Part shown: piece by piece, positions 56,876 through 64,000 of the stretch
How positions within the stretch are numbered: position 1 is the stretch's first letter
Layout: every line of letters starts with the position of its first letter
Source of the DNA: Nonomuraea candida
GTDB taxonomy: Bacteria; Actinomycetota; Actinomycetes; Streptosporangiales; Streptosporangiaceae
Direction: 5' to 3'
DNA: 64,000 bases
Assembly (NCBI RefSeq): GCF_000725485.1
Contig: NZ_JOAG01000015.1
Span: 310,001 to 374,000, forward strand
Notes under the pieces: model-generated
Seen by the model: only the letters and a program-made list of their open reading frames with translations
Told to the model about the DNA's origin: nothing
Database searches by the model: none
Position numbers and translations under genes: made by a program

Positions 56876-57411
56876 GACCGGCTGACCGCGGGGAGCTGCG
56901 CGAGGTCCAGGGAGGCCGCCTGCACCTTGCCGCCGGAGACCAGGCAGTAGGCGGGAAAGGCGGACACCCGGAACAGCTCGCGCAACGGTCTGCCCTTGGT
57001 CTCGACCACGACCCGCGCCACCGGGTCGAGCAGCGCGGCGAGGCCGGACACGTCCGACACCTGACCGTCCAGCACGGCGATGACGCGCTCGCGGTCGTGC
57101 TCCCGCGCCCATGCGACGAGTTCCGGCAGGCGCTCGCGGCACGTCTTGCACTCGGGGGCCAGGAACGCCACCAGCGTCCCGTCGAGCAGCCGGTTGCCGG
57201 AGAGCGACCGGCCGTCGGTGGTGGGCACGAGGAAGGGGCCGATCTCGTGCCCGGGGCCGGGGAGGGACGCGCCGAGGTCCCAGGCTTCCGCCGGCGGGCC
57301 GGCGCCGATGCCGCCGCGCCGGCGCAGGCGCCTGATGAGGCCGAAGGTGAGAAACAGGTTCAGCAGGCACAGCAGACCCACCGCGACGGTGGAAGCGGCG
57401 AGGACAGCCAC
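56872..57411 (-). CDS. Membrane-anchored thioredoxin-like (TlpA/MauD-like) protein
   Basis: GTG at 57411, seven bases after GAGGAG, gives 179 residues. One N-terminal membrane helix (STVAVGLLCLLNLFLTFGLI) anchors a thioredoxin fold facing outward. The redox motif is C88-K-T-C91 in FLAPECKTCRERLPEL. MauD and TlpA relatives make or shuffle disulfides. It lies 38 bases after the MauE gene, which probably recycles it, and overlaps the ABC gene. Its job is most likely disulfide formation in the exported peptide. Confidence 0.88.
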   Translation of the reverse strand: MAVLAASTVAVGLLCLLNLFLTFGLIRRLRRRGGIGAGPPAEAWDLGASLPGPGHEIGPFLVPTTDGRSLSGNRLLDGTLVAFLAPECKTCRERLPELVAWAREHDRERVIAVLDGQVSDVSGLAALLDPVARVVVETKGRPLRELFRVSAFPAYCLVSGGKVQAASLDLAQLPAVSRS

Positions 57412-57449
57412 GGGTCGTCTCCTCGTCAGAGAATCAGGAACCGGAAAGA

Positions 57450-58001
57450 TCAGGAAAGGGAATCCGCGCCGGACGTGAAGAGCTCGAGGATGTCGTCGAG
57501 CCGGCTCGTCACCATCGCCGCCACGGCCGCCACGGCGACGGTGACCGCGAACCCCGCCGCCTCGCCTCCCGGCCGGTCCGGCACGACGATCCCGGCGACC
57601 GCGACCGTGAGGATCACCGCGTCGCGCACCACGTGCCACCTGCTCAGCGGCACGGCCGAGCCGCCGAAGCAGTGGCACAACGCTCGCACGCCCCGGTGAA
57701 GAGCGAGCGTCGTCGCAGCGCCGAAGACGGCCAGCAGCACGGCGGACAGGGCGAGGCCGAGCGGCCACCATGACGGCAGGAGGACGAGCACGCACACCGC
57801 CGCCTCCACCGCGAGCACGCCGAGGGCGGCGGCCCACAACCCGCGCCGGCCCAGGCGCAGCCGGGGCGCCGCGGCCGCGATCAACGATCGGGTCGCGCGC
57901 ACGAACTCTTCGAGCTCCCGGCGGTTGCGCGCCTTGCCGAGCACGGCCAGGGCGAACACCACCGCGACGAAACAGCGGGAGCCGAGTGACAGGTACGTCA
58001 T
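57450..58001 (-). CDS. MauE/DoxX-like redox membrane protein
   Basis: ATG at 58001, with GGAGG upstream, gives 183 residues and four or five membrane helices (SRCFVAVVFALAVLGKARNR; LWAAALGVLAVEAAVCVLVL; LGLALSAVLLAVFGAATTLA; VILTVAVAGIVVPD). The family signature is the cytoplasm-distal CHCFGG with Cys109 and Cys111, in the MauE pattern. MauE works with thioredoxin-like MauD in disulfide formation; the same pairing is seen here. It is the first gene after the precursor and an intervening hairpin. Confidence 0.9.
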   Translation of the reverse strand: MTYLSLGSRCFVAVVFALAVLGKARNRRELEEFVRATRSLIAAAAPRLRLGRRGLWAAALGVLAVEAAVCVLVLLPSWWPLGLALSAVLLAVFGAATTLALHRGVRALCHCFGGSAVPLSRWHVVRDAVILTVAVAGIVVPDRPGGEAAGFAVTVAVAAVAAMVTSRLDDILELFTSGADSLS

Positions 58002-58016
58002 CGTGTCGCCTCCTTG

Positions 58017-58057
58017 CCGGCGGCGTCGCCGGTGAGAGAACCGGGCGACGCCGCCGG
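58017..58057 (-). terminator. Intercistronic hairpin between precursor and export genes
   Basis: CCGGCGGCGTCGCC and GGCGACGCCGCCGG are perfect 14-bp arms with a 13-base loop, within the 61-base gap. No T-run follows, and the MauE ribosome site lies immediately after. Such hairpins often raise the level of a short peptide mRNA above that of its export genes, by attenuation or 3'-end protection. Confidence 0.7.
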
Positions 58058-58062
58058 GATCA

Positions 58063-58266
58063 TCAGCAGTAGCCGGAGACGTAGCAATTGGTGCAGGCGT
58101 TGCCGCGGTCGGTGTCGTACCTCATCACCAGCCTGACGTAACCCCCGTGGGAGTCGCTCCAGATGCAGCCGCAGTTCCGCCAGCCGCCGCAGGCGGCGCT
58201 GACGTTCTCCTGCGGGAGCAGCCGCGCCAGCAGACGCTCCTGGAACCGGCTGAGCGTTTTCATCAT
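58063..58266 (-). CDS. Six-cysteine peptide precursor (putative disulfide-rich bacteriocin/RiPP)
   Basis: ATG at 58266 has GGAGG six bases upstream, giving 67 residues. The leader (MMKTLSRFQERLLARLLPQE) is an amphipathic helix without a Sec-like hydrophobic core. The junction NVSAA offers V-S-A or S-A-A cleavage before Cys26. The core of about 42 residues has Cys26, 32, 34, 58, 61 and 67, an even number fit for three disulfides, and is rich in Gly, Tyr, Asn and Ser. It lacks the Ser/Thr-dehydration or cyclisation enzymes of lanthipeptides nearby. The gene order precursor-MauE-thioredoxin-ABC-S26 recalls sublancin-type disulfide peptides in logic, not in sequence. Confidence 0.75.
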   Translation of the reverse strand: MMKTLSRFQERLLARLLPQENVSAACGGWRNCGCIWSDSHGGYVRLVMRYDTDRGNACTNCYVSGYC

Positions 58267-58334
58267 GTGCTTCCTCCACTGGGTGTGATCTGGCACTGCT
58301 CGCCCGACACCGTGACCCGGTTGTCGTTGGGACC

Positions 58335-58376
58335 AGCATGAGCCGCGGAGGTTGGACGATTGTTGTAAGGCCGTTG
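58335..58376 (-). promoter_or_regulatory. SARP-type promoter of the precursor gene
   Basis: On the - strand three heptamers CAACGGC, CAACAAT and CAACCTC follow each other with exactly 4-base spacers (58376-58348), the direct-repeat layout of SARP operators. Seven bases further lies CATGCT (58340-58335), placed as the -10 box should be. Transcription would begin about 60 bases before the precursor start. The divergent SARP gene starts 62 bases on the other side. Confidence 0.75.
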
Positions 58377-58437
58377 AATCAGCCGGCCGCCTGGGATATC
58401 CGGTACGTCGGAGAGCCGCGACGGCGAGGGGGAGCAC

Positions 58438-61230
58438 ATGGCGGTGGAGTTACGGGTACTGGGCGAGATCGAGGCCGCCGTCGGCGGTGTCCTCGTGCCG
58501 CTGGGGCCGGCCCGGCAGCGATGCGTGCTGGCGGTGCTGCTGGCCGACGCCAACCGCCCGGTGCACACCGACCGGCTGGTGGAGCGGGTGTGGGGAGAGC
58601 ACCCGCCGCGCACCGCTCGTGCCACGCTGCGCAGCTACGTGTCACGCTTACGCGCCGCCCTGGCCGGCGCGGGCGAGGAGGTGCTGGCGCAGCGGGCGGG
58701 TGGCTATGTCCTCGTCGTGGACGAGGAGGCGACGGACGTGCACCGGTTCCGCCGCCTGGTGAGACAGGCACGCGCCACCGAGGGCGAGCAGAGCCTGGCG
58801 GTGTGGGAGCAGGCCTGGGCGCTGTGGCGCGGCGAGCCGTTCGCCGGGCTGGACAGCCCCTGGCTGGCCGAGACCCGCGCCCTGTGGGAGCGGGAGCGGT
58901 TCGCCGCGCAGCTCGACTACTTCGACGTCGCGCTCGCCTGCGGCCGGCACGCCGAGATCTCCGGGGGCCTGTCGGCGCTGAGCGCCGATCATCCGCTGGA
59001 CGAGCGGGTGGCCGGTCAGCTGATGCTGGCGTTGTACCGCGGCGGTCATCAGGCCCAGGCCCTGGAGCACTACCAGCGCGTACGCGGACGTCTGGTCGAG
59101 GAGCTGGGCATCGACCCGGGCCCCTCGCTGCGCCGGCTGCACCAGCAGATCCTGACCGGCGATCCGGCTCTGTCCGCTTCGCCGGCCGCGGTGGCGGCGG
59201 CGGTGGGGGCGCCCGCGCGGCCGGTGGCGGTGCCGCGCCAGCTGCCGGCCGCGCCCGGCGCGTTCGTCGGCCGGGAGCGGGAACTGAGCCGGCTGACCAC
59301 GGCGCTGCGGGCCGGCGCCGGCGCCACGGTGGTCATCTCCGCGATCGGCGGCGCCGGCGGGATCGGCAAGACCTGGCTCGCCCTCCACTGGGCGCACCGG
59401 CACCTGGAGCGCTTCGGCGACGGGCAGTTACACGTCAACCTGCGCGGTTTCGACCCCTCCGCCCAGCCCGTGCCGCCGGCGGCGGCCCTGCGGGGCTTTC
59501 TGGACGCGCTCGGCGTGGACCCGCAGGCGATCCCGGCCGACGCCGAGGGCCGGGCGGCGTTGTACCGCAGCATGGTCGCCGGCAAACGGCTGCTCATCGT
59601 CCTGGACAACGCCCGCGACAGCGACCAGGTGCTGCCGCTCCTGCCCGGCAGCCCCACCTGCACGGTCCTGATCACCAGCCGCAACGCGCTCACCGCCCTG
59701 GTCGCCGGCCACGGCGCGCGGCCCGTGGCGCTGGACGTCCTCGACCTCGACCAATCCCGGCGGCTGCTGTCCGGCAGGCTCGGCCGCGCGCGGATCGACG
59801 CCGAGCCGCGCGCGGCCGAGGACCTGGTGCGCCATTGCGCCGGCCTGCCGCTGGCCCTGGGCATCGTGGCGGCCCGCGCCGCCGCGTCCCCCGCTCTGCC
59901 GCTCGCCGCGCTGGCCGGGGAGCTGCGCGAGGCCGCGGACCGGCTGGACGCCCTGGATCTCGGCGAGCCGGCCGCGAACCTGCGGGCGGTGCTGTCCTGC
60001 TCCTTCGCCGCCCTGCCCGCCGAAGTCGCCGGCGTGTTCACCCGTCTGGGCCTGGCCGTGGGAGCGGACGCCGGCCTCGCGGCCGTCGCCGCCCTCACCG
60101 CCCTGCCCGTCCGGCGCGTACGGCTGCTGCTGCGCCGGCTGGAGAGCGACCACCTGGTCCAGCAGCACCTGCCCGGCCGCTACCGGATGCATGACCTGAT
60201 CCGCATCTACGCCGCCGAGCACGCCCGGAGCCTGCCCGAGCAGGAACGGCGGGCGGCGACGCGGCGGCTGGTCGACTTCTACCTGCGCACCGCCCACGCC
60301 GCCGAGCGCGTCCTGAACTCCAGCCGCCCGCCCATCGAGCTCGGCCCTGCGGTCCCCGGCGCTCACCCGGACCCGCCCGCCGACGAACCGGCCGCGCTGG
60401 CCTGGTTCGAGGCGGAGCGCTCCAACCTGCTGGCCGTCCAGCGGCTGGCGATCGAGCAGGGCCGGCACGTCGAGGTATGGCAACTGGCCTGGTCGCTGAC
60501 CTCCTTCGACTACCGGCGCGGCCACCTGTACGACCATCTCACGATGTGGCAGGCCGGGCTGGCCGCCACCGAGGAGCTGGGCGACCGGGCCGCGCAGGCC
60601 CTGGCCCACCGGCTCCTCGGACCGGCCTACGCCCGGGCGGAGCAGTACGCCGAGGCCGCGGCCCACCTCAAGCAGGCCCTCGCCCTGGCCGAGCGCGCCG
60701 GAGACCTCACCGGCCAGGTGTCCATCCATCACAACCTCGCCTGGGTCTGGGAGGCGGAGGGCGACGACGAGCAGGCGGTGGAGTCCGTCCGGCGCGCCCT
60801 GCGGCTGTCGCCGGCCCTCGGCAACCCGGTGCTGGAGGCCCAGCTGCTCAACTCCCTGGGGTGGCTGCTGGCCAAACGGGGAGAGCACGCCGAGGCGCGT
60901 CGCCATGGCGAGAAGGCGCTGGGGCTGTTGCGCCGCCACCACCACCCGACCGCCGAGGCGGCCACGCTGACCACGCTGGGGTGGATCGCCCGCCTCACGG
61001 GGCGGCATGAGCAGGCGATGGCCCACTACCGGCGGGCTCTGGCGATCTGCCATGAGTACGGTGACGCCTACGAGGAGCCGAGGGTGCTGGAGCACATGGG
61101 CGAGGTTCATCACGCGCTCGGCGACCTCTCCCGGGCCCGCCACGCCTTCGAGCAGGCCCTCGAACGGTATGAGGCGCAGCGGCGCGACGCGGAGGCCGAG
61201 CGCGCGCTCCGGAGGCTGGCCGCGCTGTGA
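58438..61230 (+). CDS. SARP-family regulator with NB-ARC ATPase and TPRs (AfsR/DnrI-like)
   Basis: ATG after GGGGGAG gives 930 residues. DNA-binding winged helix (residues 5-95; GPARQRCVLAVLLADANRPV), bacterial transcriptional activation domain (100-245), then an NB-ARC ATPase (about 275-530) with P-loop GGAGGIGKTWLALHWAH, LLIVLDNARD and GLPLALG, and C-terminal TPRs (about 720-920). This is the AfsR architecture. It is divergent from the six-cysteine precursor with SARP heptamers between them, so it most likely activates the peptide cassette. NTP binding or a partner may gate its activity. Confidence 0.93.
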   Translation: MAVELRVLGEIEAAVGGVLVPLGPARQRCVLAVLLADANRPVHTDRLVERVWGEHPPRTARATLRSYVSRLRAALAGAGEEVLAQRAGGYVLVVDEEATDVHRFRRLVRQARATEGEQSLAVWEQAWALWRGEPFAGLDSPWLAETRALWERERFAAQLDYFDVALACGRHAEISGGLSALSADHPLDERVAGQLMLALYRGGHQAQALEHYQRVRGRLVEELGIDPGPSLRRLHQQILTGDPALSASPAAVAAAVGAPARPVAVPRQLPAAPGAFVGRERELSRLTTALRAGAGATVVISAIGGAGGIGKTWLALHWAHRHLERFGDGQLHVNLRGFDPSAQPVPPAAALRGFLDALGVDPQAIPADAEGRAALYRSMVAGKRLLIVLDNARDSDQVLPLLPGSPTCTVLITSRNALTALVAGHGARPVALDVLDLDQSRRLLSGRLGRARIDAEPRAAEDLVRHCAGLPLALGIVAARAAASPALPLAALAGELREAADRLDALDLGEPAANLRAVLSCSFAALPAEVAGVFTRLGLAVGADAGLAAVAALTALPVRRVRLLLRRLESDHLVQQHLPGRYRMHDLIRIYAAEHARSLPEQERRAATRRLVDFYLRTAHAAERVLNSSRPPIELGPAVPGAHPDPPADEPAALAWFEAERSNLLAVQRLAIEQGRHVEVWQLAWSLTSFDYRRGHLYDHLTMWQAGLAATEELGDRAAQALAHRLLGPAYARAEQYAEAAAHLKQALALAERAGDLTGQVSIHHNLAWVWEAEGDDEQAVESVRRALRLSPALGNPVLEAQLLNSLGWLLAKRGEHAEARRHGEKALGLLRRHHHPTAEAATLTTLGWIARLTGRHEQAMAHYRRALAICHEYGDAYEEPRVLEHMGEVHHALGDLSRARHAFEQALERYEAQRRDAEAERALRRLAAL

Positions 61231-61469
61231 CCGGTCACCGGCTCTTCACCGGGCCTGGGACATCGTGGCGGCCGCCCGTTCGTGCTCGGCACTGCCGCAC
61301 CCACAAGACGTCGATCCCCGCCGCTGTGTAACACCCACGGCGGGTGGCCCATGTCACATGGCCGCGCTGTTACGGCAACCGGGGCGCCGGCGTCTCGTGG
61401 TCGTCAGAACGCTGTGCGACCGATCCGTACGGCACCACGACGCACTGAGTGAGAAGGGAAGTCTTCCCC
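61231..61469. other. Intergenic region before the CMD-like gene
   Basis: No gene is seen in these 239 bases. It carries two nested inverted repeats (see the operator at 61349-61361) and a GGGAAG-T-CTTCCC hairpin at 61456-61468 that lies between a ribosome-site-like GAAGGG and the ATG. Confidence 0.4.
61349..61361. promoter_or_regulatory. Candidate operator
   Basis: CCATGT-C-ACATGG is a perfect 13-base palindrome; outside it GTAACA (61328) and TGTTAC (61368-61373) form a second inverted pair. This would suit a dimeric repressor acting on the downstream gene pair. No regulator gene is adjacent. Confidence 0.4.
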
Positions 61470-61970
61470 ATGTCCACGCCCACCACGACCGAGCAGCAGC
61501 GCTCGCGTATGCCCAACCCCCTCCCCTTCCTCCCCGAGATGGCGGAGGTCGGCGAAGGTCTGCACAAGGCCCTCCAGAACGGCGTCATCCCCCCGACGAC
61601 CATCAGCCTGCTGCAGCTGCGCGCCGGGCAGCTCCTCGGCAGCACGTACTTCACCATCCGGGAAACCGGCACCCTCCGCAGGCTCGGGGAATCGGAGGAA
61701 CGCATCACCGCCGTGGCCACCTGGCGCGACGCCACCTACTTCACCGACGCCGAACGGGTGGCGCTGGAGCTCGTCGAGGCGGTCCTCACCCCGAACCCGT
61801 CGGGGGAACGCGTCCCCGACGAGCTGTACGCCAGGGCGTCCGCGCACTACGACGACAAGGCGATGTGGTCGCTCATCATGGCCATCGCCCACATCGGCTT
61901 CTTCACCCCCGCCGCGCTCATCGCCAAGCCGATCCCCGGCATGCCCCCCGGCCGGAACTACAACAAGTGA
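61470..61970 (+). CDS. Carboxymuconolactone decarboxylase-like (AhpD-fold) protein without the redox cysteines
   Basis: ATG at 61470 gives 166 residues. The AhpD-like core is visible in ISLLQLRAGQLLGSTYFTIR and RRLGESEERITAVATWRDAT with a final AIAHIGFFTP helix. In the usual family the segment after LRAGQ holds CxxC; here it reads STYF, so peroxidase activity is unlikely. It may be a binding protein or use another chemistry. The frame is followed, after 14 bases, by an NmrA-like gene in the same direction. Confidence 0.8.
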   Translation: MSTPTTTEQQRSRMPNPLPFLPEMAEVGEGLHKALQNGVIPPTTISLLQLRAGQLLGSTYFTIRETGTLRRLGESEERITAVATWRDATYFTDAERVALELVEAVLTPNPSGERVPDELYARASAHYDDKAMWSLIMAIAHIGFFTPAALIAKPIPGMPPGRNYNK

Positions 61971-61984
61971 AGAAGGCGAGCAGC

Positions 61985-62755
61985 ATGAGCAGCACCACGT
62001 TCGCGGTGGCGGGAGCGACCGGACGGCTGGGCCGCCACGTCGTCGACGTCCTCACCGAGAGGGGACAGCAGGTCGTGCCGATGTCCCGCGCCACCGGCGT
62101 GGACATCACCACCGGTGAGGGCCTCGCCGAGGCCCTCACCGGGGCCGAGGCCATCATCGACGTCGCTTCGTGGCACGCCTCCGACCAGGACGCCGCGACG
62201 GACTTCTTCCGCGCCTCCGCCCGCAACCTGCACGAGTACGGCCGCAAGGCGGGGGTCGCCCGGATCACCATGGCGTCCATCATCGGCGCCGATCAGGCCA
62301 CCGCCGGTTTCCTCGCCGCCAAGAAGGCGCACGAGGAGCTCCTCCTGCCCGGCCCGCTCCCGGTCCGCATCCTGCGGGCGGCGCAGTTCCACGAGTTCGT
62401 CGGCCAGCTCCTGGACTGGCGGCAGGGTGACGTCGCCTACCTCCCGGCCCTGCCCACCCAGCTCGTCGCCTGCCGCACCGTGGCCGAGGAACTGGTCGAC
62501 CTGGCCACCAGCCCCACCGCCCCCACCGCCCCCACCGCTCCCGGTGCGCCGATCCCCGAGATCGCCGGACCCCGCAAGGAGATCATGGCCGAGGCGGGCC
62601 GGCTCCTCGGCGCCCGCCGGGGCATCAAGGTCGTCGCCGTCGACGGCTCCGGCATGCCCGATGCCGAGCTCGCCGCCAATGGCGCCTTCCTGCCCGGTCC
62701 GCACGCCAAGCTCGCCGGACCCACCTTCCAGGAGTGGCTCGACACCCAGCCCTGA
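61985..62755 (+). CDS. NmrA-like atypical SDR (NAD(P)-binding)
   Basis: ATG at 61985 gives 256 residues. The Rossmann loop GATGRLGRHVVDVL is in the NmrA/azoreductase-like form; the Tyr of YxxxK is absent, as usual for atypical SDRs. Residues 178-190 contain a PTAPTAP tract coded by 9-base repeats. It probably shares a transcript with the AhpD-fold gene; such pairs are found in LysR-, MarR- or sigma-factor-regulated operons. Substrate unknown. Confidence 0.88.
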   Translation: MSSTTFAVAGATGRLGRHVVDVLTERGQQVVPMSRATGVDITTGEGLAEALTGAEAIIDVASWHASDQDAATDFFRASARNLHEYGRKAGVARITMASIIGADQATAGFLAAKKAHEELLLPGPLPVRILRAAQFHEFVGQLLDWRQGDVAYLPALPTQLVACRTVAEELVDLATSPTAPTAPTAPGAPIPEIAGPRKEIMAEAGRLLGARRGIKVVAVDGSGMPDAELAANGAFLPGPHAKLAGPTFQEWLDTQP

Positions 62756-62918
62756 GCCGCCCGGGCCCTTGTTCCCGGAGCAGCGCCAGGCACTCGCCCG
62801 CCGGGATGGCGGTCGTCGCCAGCGTGGTGGTGGCCAGGGCCGGGCCTTTCACTCGCCAGTGGTGATCATGAGTCTCACCCGGCTCACGCGATCGGGGCCC
62901 AGAACTGTGCCGGGCCGG

Positions 62919-63497
62919 TCAAGGCGTCCATTCGGTTTCGAGGATGGCGTAGATCGCTTCGCTGGCCCAGGCGCCCTTGACGAACTCGCTGTCGATGAGG
63001 GTCGCTTCGCGGCGCATGCCGAGCTTCTCCAGGACGCGGGCGGAGGCGGTGTTGCGCGCGTCGAGGCGGCCGACGATGCGGTGCAGGCCGAGGCCGGCGA
63101 AGCCGAGGCGGAGCATGGCGCGGGAGGCTTCGGGGGCGTAGCCGTGGCCGTGGTGGTCGGGGTGCAGGATGTAGCCGAGCTCGCCCTGGCGATGTTCCCT
63201 GCTGGTCCAGATGAGCAGGCAGTTGCCGATGAGATCGCCGGTGTCGCGCAGCGTGACGGCCAGGTCGAGGACGTCGCCTTCGTCGTGGAGTGCGCTGCGG
63301 GTGGTCTTCTTGTCGAGGAAAGCGGCGCTGGTGTCACGGTCGCGCGGCTCCCAGTAGAGGTAGCGAGTGACGTCGGGGCGCGATTCGTAGGCGTTGACGG
63401 CGTCGAGATCGCCGGACGTGAAGGGGCGCAGGAGCAGGCGCTCGGTCATGATCGGGTAGTCGGGCGTGAGCACGGGGGAAGTGTAGGTACCGATCAT
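62919..63497 (-). CDS. GNAT-family N-acetyltransferase (RimJ/RimL-like)
   Basis: ATG at 63497 gives 192 residues; another ATG (TERLLLRPFTSGD) 16 codons later is also possible, since neither has a clear ribosome site. The fold begins ERLLLRPF and contains GNCLLIWTSREHRQGELGYI, the acetyl-CoA loop HHGHGYAPEAS and the MLRLGFAGLGLHRIV / NTASARVLEKLGM blocks of the RimJ/RimL group. It may acetylate an N-terminal residue or a small molecule. Confidence 0.88.
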   Translation of the reverse strand: MIGTYTSPVLTPDYPIMTERLLLRPFTSGDLDAVNAYESRPDVTRYLYWEPRDRDTSAAFLDKKTTRSALHDEGDVLDLAVTLRDTGDLIGNCLLIWTSREHRQGELGYILHPDHHGHGYAPEASRAMLRLGFAGLGLHRIVGRLDARNTASARVLEKLGMRREATLIDSEFVKGAWASEAIYAILETEWTP

Positions 63498-63535
63498 GGA
63501 CGCAGCAACGCATTTTCGGCGGCGCCCACCCGGGT

Positions 63536-63865
63536 TCAGCGCAGCGTGGGCAAGCCTCCACCGCCGGCGCATCCGACCTCGACCGTGACGCCGGGAAGTC
63601 CCCTGGCCCTGCGGCCGGCGGTCTCGCCGAGCCGGGCGGCCGTCGCCGGCGCACGGCCCAGGCGGCCCAGGCGGCCCAGGCGGCCCAGGCAGTCCAGGCA
63701 GTCCAGGCAGTCCAGGCAGTCCAGGCGGTCCAGGACGATCACGTCATAGCCGTCGGCCAGGGCGTCGAGCGCGGTGTGAGGGACCACGATCTCCGAGGTC
63801 ACGCCGCAGATGACCGACGTCTTCCGGCCGGTAACGCGTTGTCCCTGCTCAGGAGCTCGCGCTGC
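63536..63865 (-). pseudogene. Isochorismatase-family remnant with 9-base repeat expansion
   Basis: On the - strand the frame is open from 63865 and reads RVTGRKTSVICGVTSEIVVP and TALDALADGYDVIVL, the C-terminal half of an isochorismatase-like fold. The position of the catalytic cysteine (TxxCV in the family) is Val here. Upstream sequence is stopped by TGA, and downstream the protein runs into LDC and LGR repeats in place of the family's last helix. It looks decayed. A GTG at 63802 could give an 88-residue product. Confidence 0.6.
63655..63734. repeat. 9-base tandem repeat array
   Basis: Four GGCCCAGGC-type units and four to five AGTCCAGGC-type units follow each other. The switch of unit type midway suggests two rounds of expansion. 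Coding is in frame with the isochorismatase remnant. Confidence 0.9.
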
Positions 63866-63931
63866 TCAGAGCAGATCTGCCCCAGGCAGATCGTGTCGAC
63901 GCCGGTCCGGATCACCTCACAAGATGGACGC

Positions 63932-64000
63932 ATGAGCGAAGAATCGAAACTTCCGCTGTTCAACACACGAATGAGACGCGAACTCTATGAGCAGCGTGTT
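63932..64000 (+). CDS. Start of an unidentified gene (3' end outside window)
   Basis: ATG at 63932 opens a frame (MSEESKLPLFNTRMRRELYE and on) that runs to the window edge. Codons such as AAA, ACA and CGA are unlike neighbouring genes, so it may be acquired. Too little is present to assign a function. Confidence 0.5.
   Translation, partial: MSEESKLPLFNTRMRRELYEQRV

Noticed and set aside
54857-61230. Lanthipeptide or lasso-peptide cluster
   Set aside because: No LanM/LanB/LanC, B1/B2 or asparagine-synthetase-like gene is present; disulfide proteins are the only modification candidates.
63655-63734. CRISPR array
   Set aside because: Nine-base units without spacers; a simple tandem repeat.

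Overview
The window comes from a high-GC actinomycete. Third codon positions are almost all G or C, GTG starts are frequent, and many neighbouring genes overlap by ATGA or GTGA. Lsr2, SARP and NarL-type regulators, the DUF6230/DUF6114 pair and F420/LLM enzymes point to a soil Streptosporangiales-like or Streptomyces-like genome; the genus is inference. No rRNA, tRNA or CRISPR array was seen.

Layout. 1-10.5 kb: partial Tat-exported aspartyl-protease-like protein, LuxR regulator, histidine kinase/response regulator pair, Lsr2, TetR with divergent P450, cysteine hydrolase, a scar where two divergent genes (DevS-like kinase, PPOX protein) both lost their 5' ends, and DUF6230-DUF6114. 10.75-23.6 kb: one overlapping operon of a 2730-residue KS-AT-DH-MT-psiKR-ER-KR-ACP polyketide synthase followed by homologues of OleA, OleC, OleD and OleB. 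This is the most striking feature: a polyketide synthase wired to the head-to-head hydrocarbon/beta-lactone pathway. 23.7-31.5 kb: methyltransferase, royal-jelly-protein-like beta-propeller, second two-component pair, secreted S33-like hydrolase, SRPBCC protein, nitronate monooxygenase. 31.6-39.07 kb: mobile region with a transposase, a glycosyltransferase/TetR pair with clear operators, an inverted IS-end remnant, a GntR-ABC operon with a perfect operator, and a broken IS5-type transposase.

39-54 kb: DUF305 lipoprotein, FAD monooxygenase, NTF2-like protein, LLM oxidoreductase, a small membrane protein paired with a CHAT-protease/TPR protein, a beta-propeller protein, and a 2057-residue exported protein with an N-terminal PD-(D/E)XK-like motif, a VWD-like segment and 11 Cys-pair repeats. 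54.0-54.5 kb: a second double-truncation scar (LysR plus an unknown gene). 54.4-61.2 kb: a compact peptide cassette of a six-cysteine precursor, MauE, membrane thioredoxin, ABC exporter and S26 signal peptidase, divergent from a SARP regulator; between them lie three heptamers with exact 4-bp spacers, the classic SARP operator layout. 61.4-64 kb: CMD-like protein without its cysteines, NmrA-like SDR, GNAT acetyltransferase, an isochorismatase remnant expanded by 9-bp repeats, and the start of an unknown gene.

How they work together. The PKS should build a reduced, possibly C-methylated acyl chain; no thioesterase is present, so the OleA-like ketosynthase may unload it by condensation, after which OleD, OleC and OleB homologues would reduce, lactonise and decarboxylate. 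In the peptide cassette, MauE and thioredoxin would set disulfides, the ABC protein export and the S26 enzyme remove the leader, under SARP control. A window-wide oddity is the number of in-frame (3n) tandem-repeat expansions inside otherwise ordinary genes.
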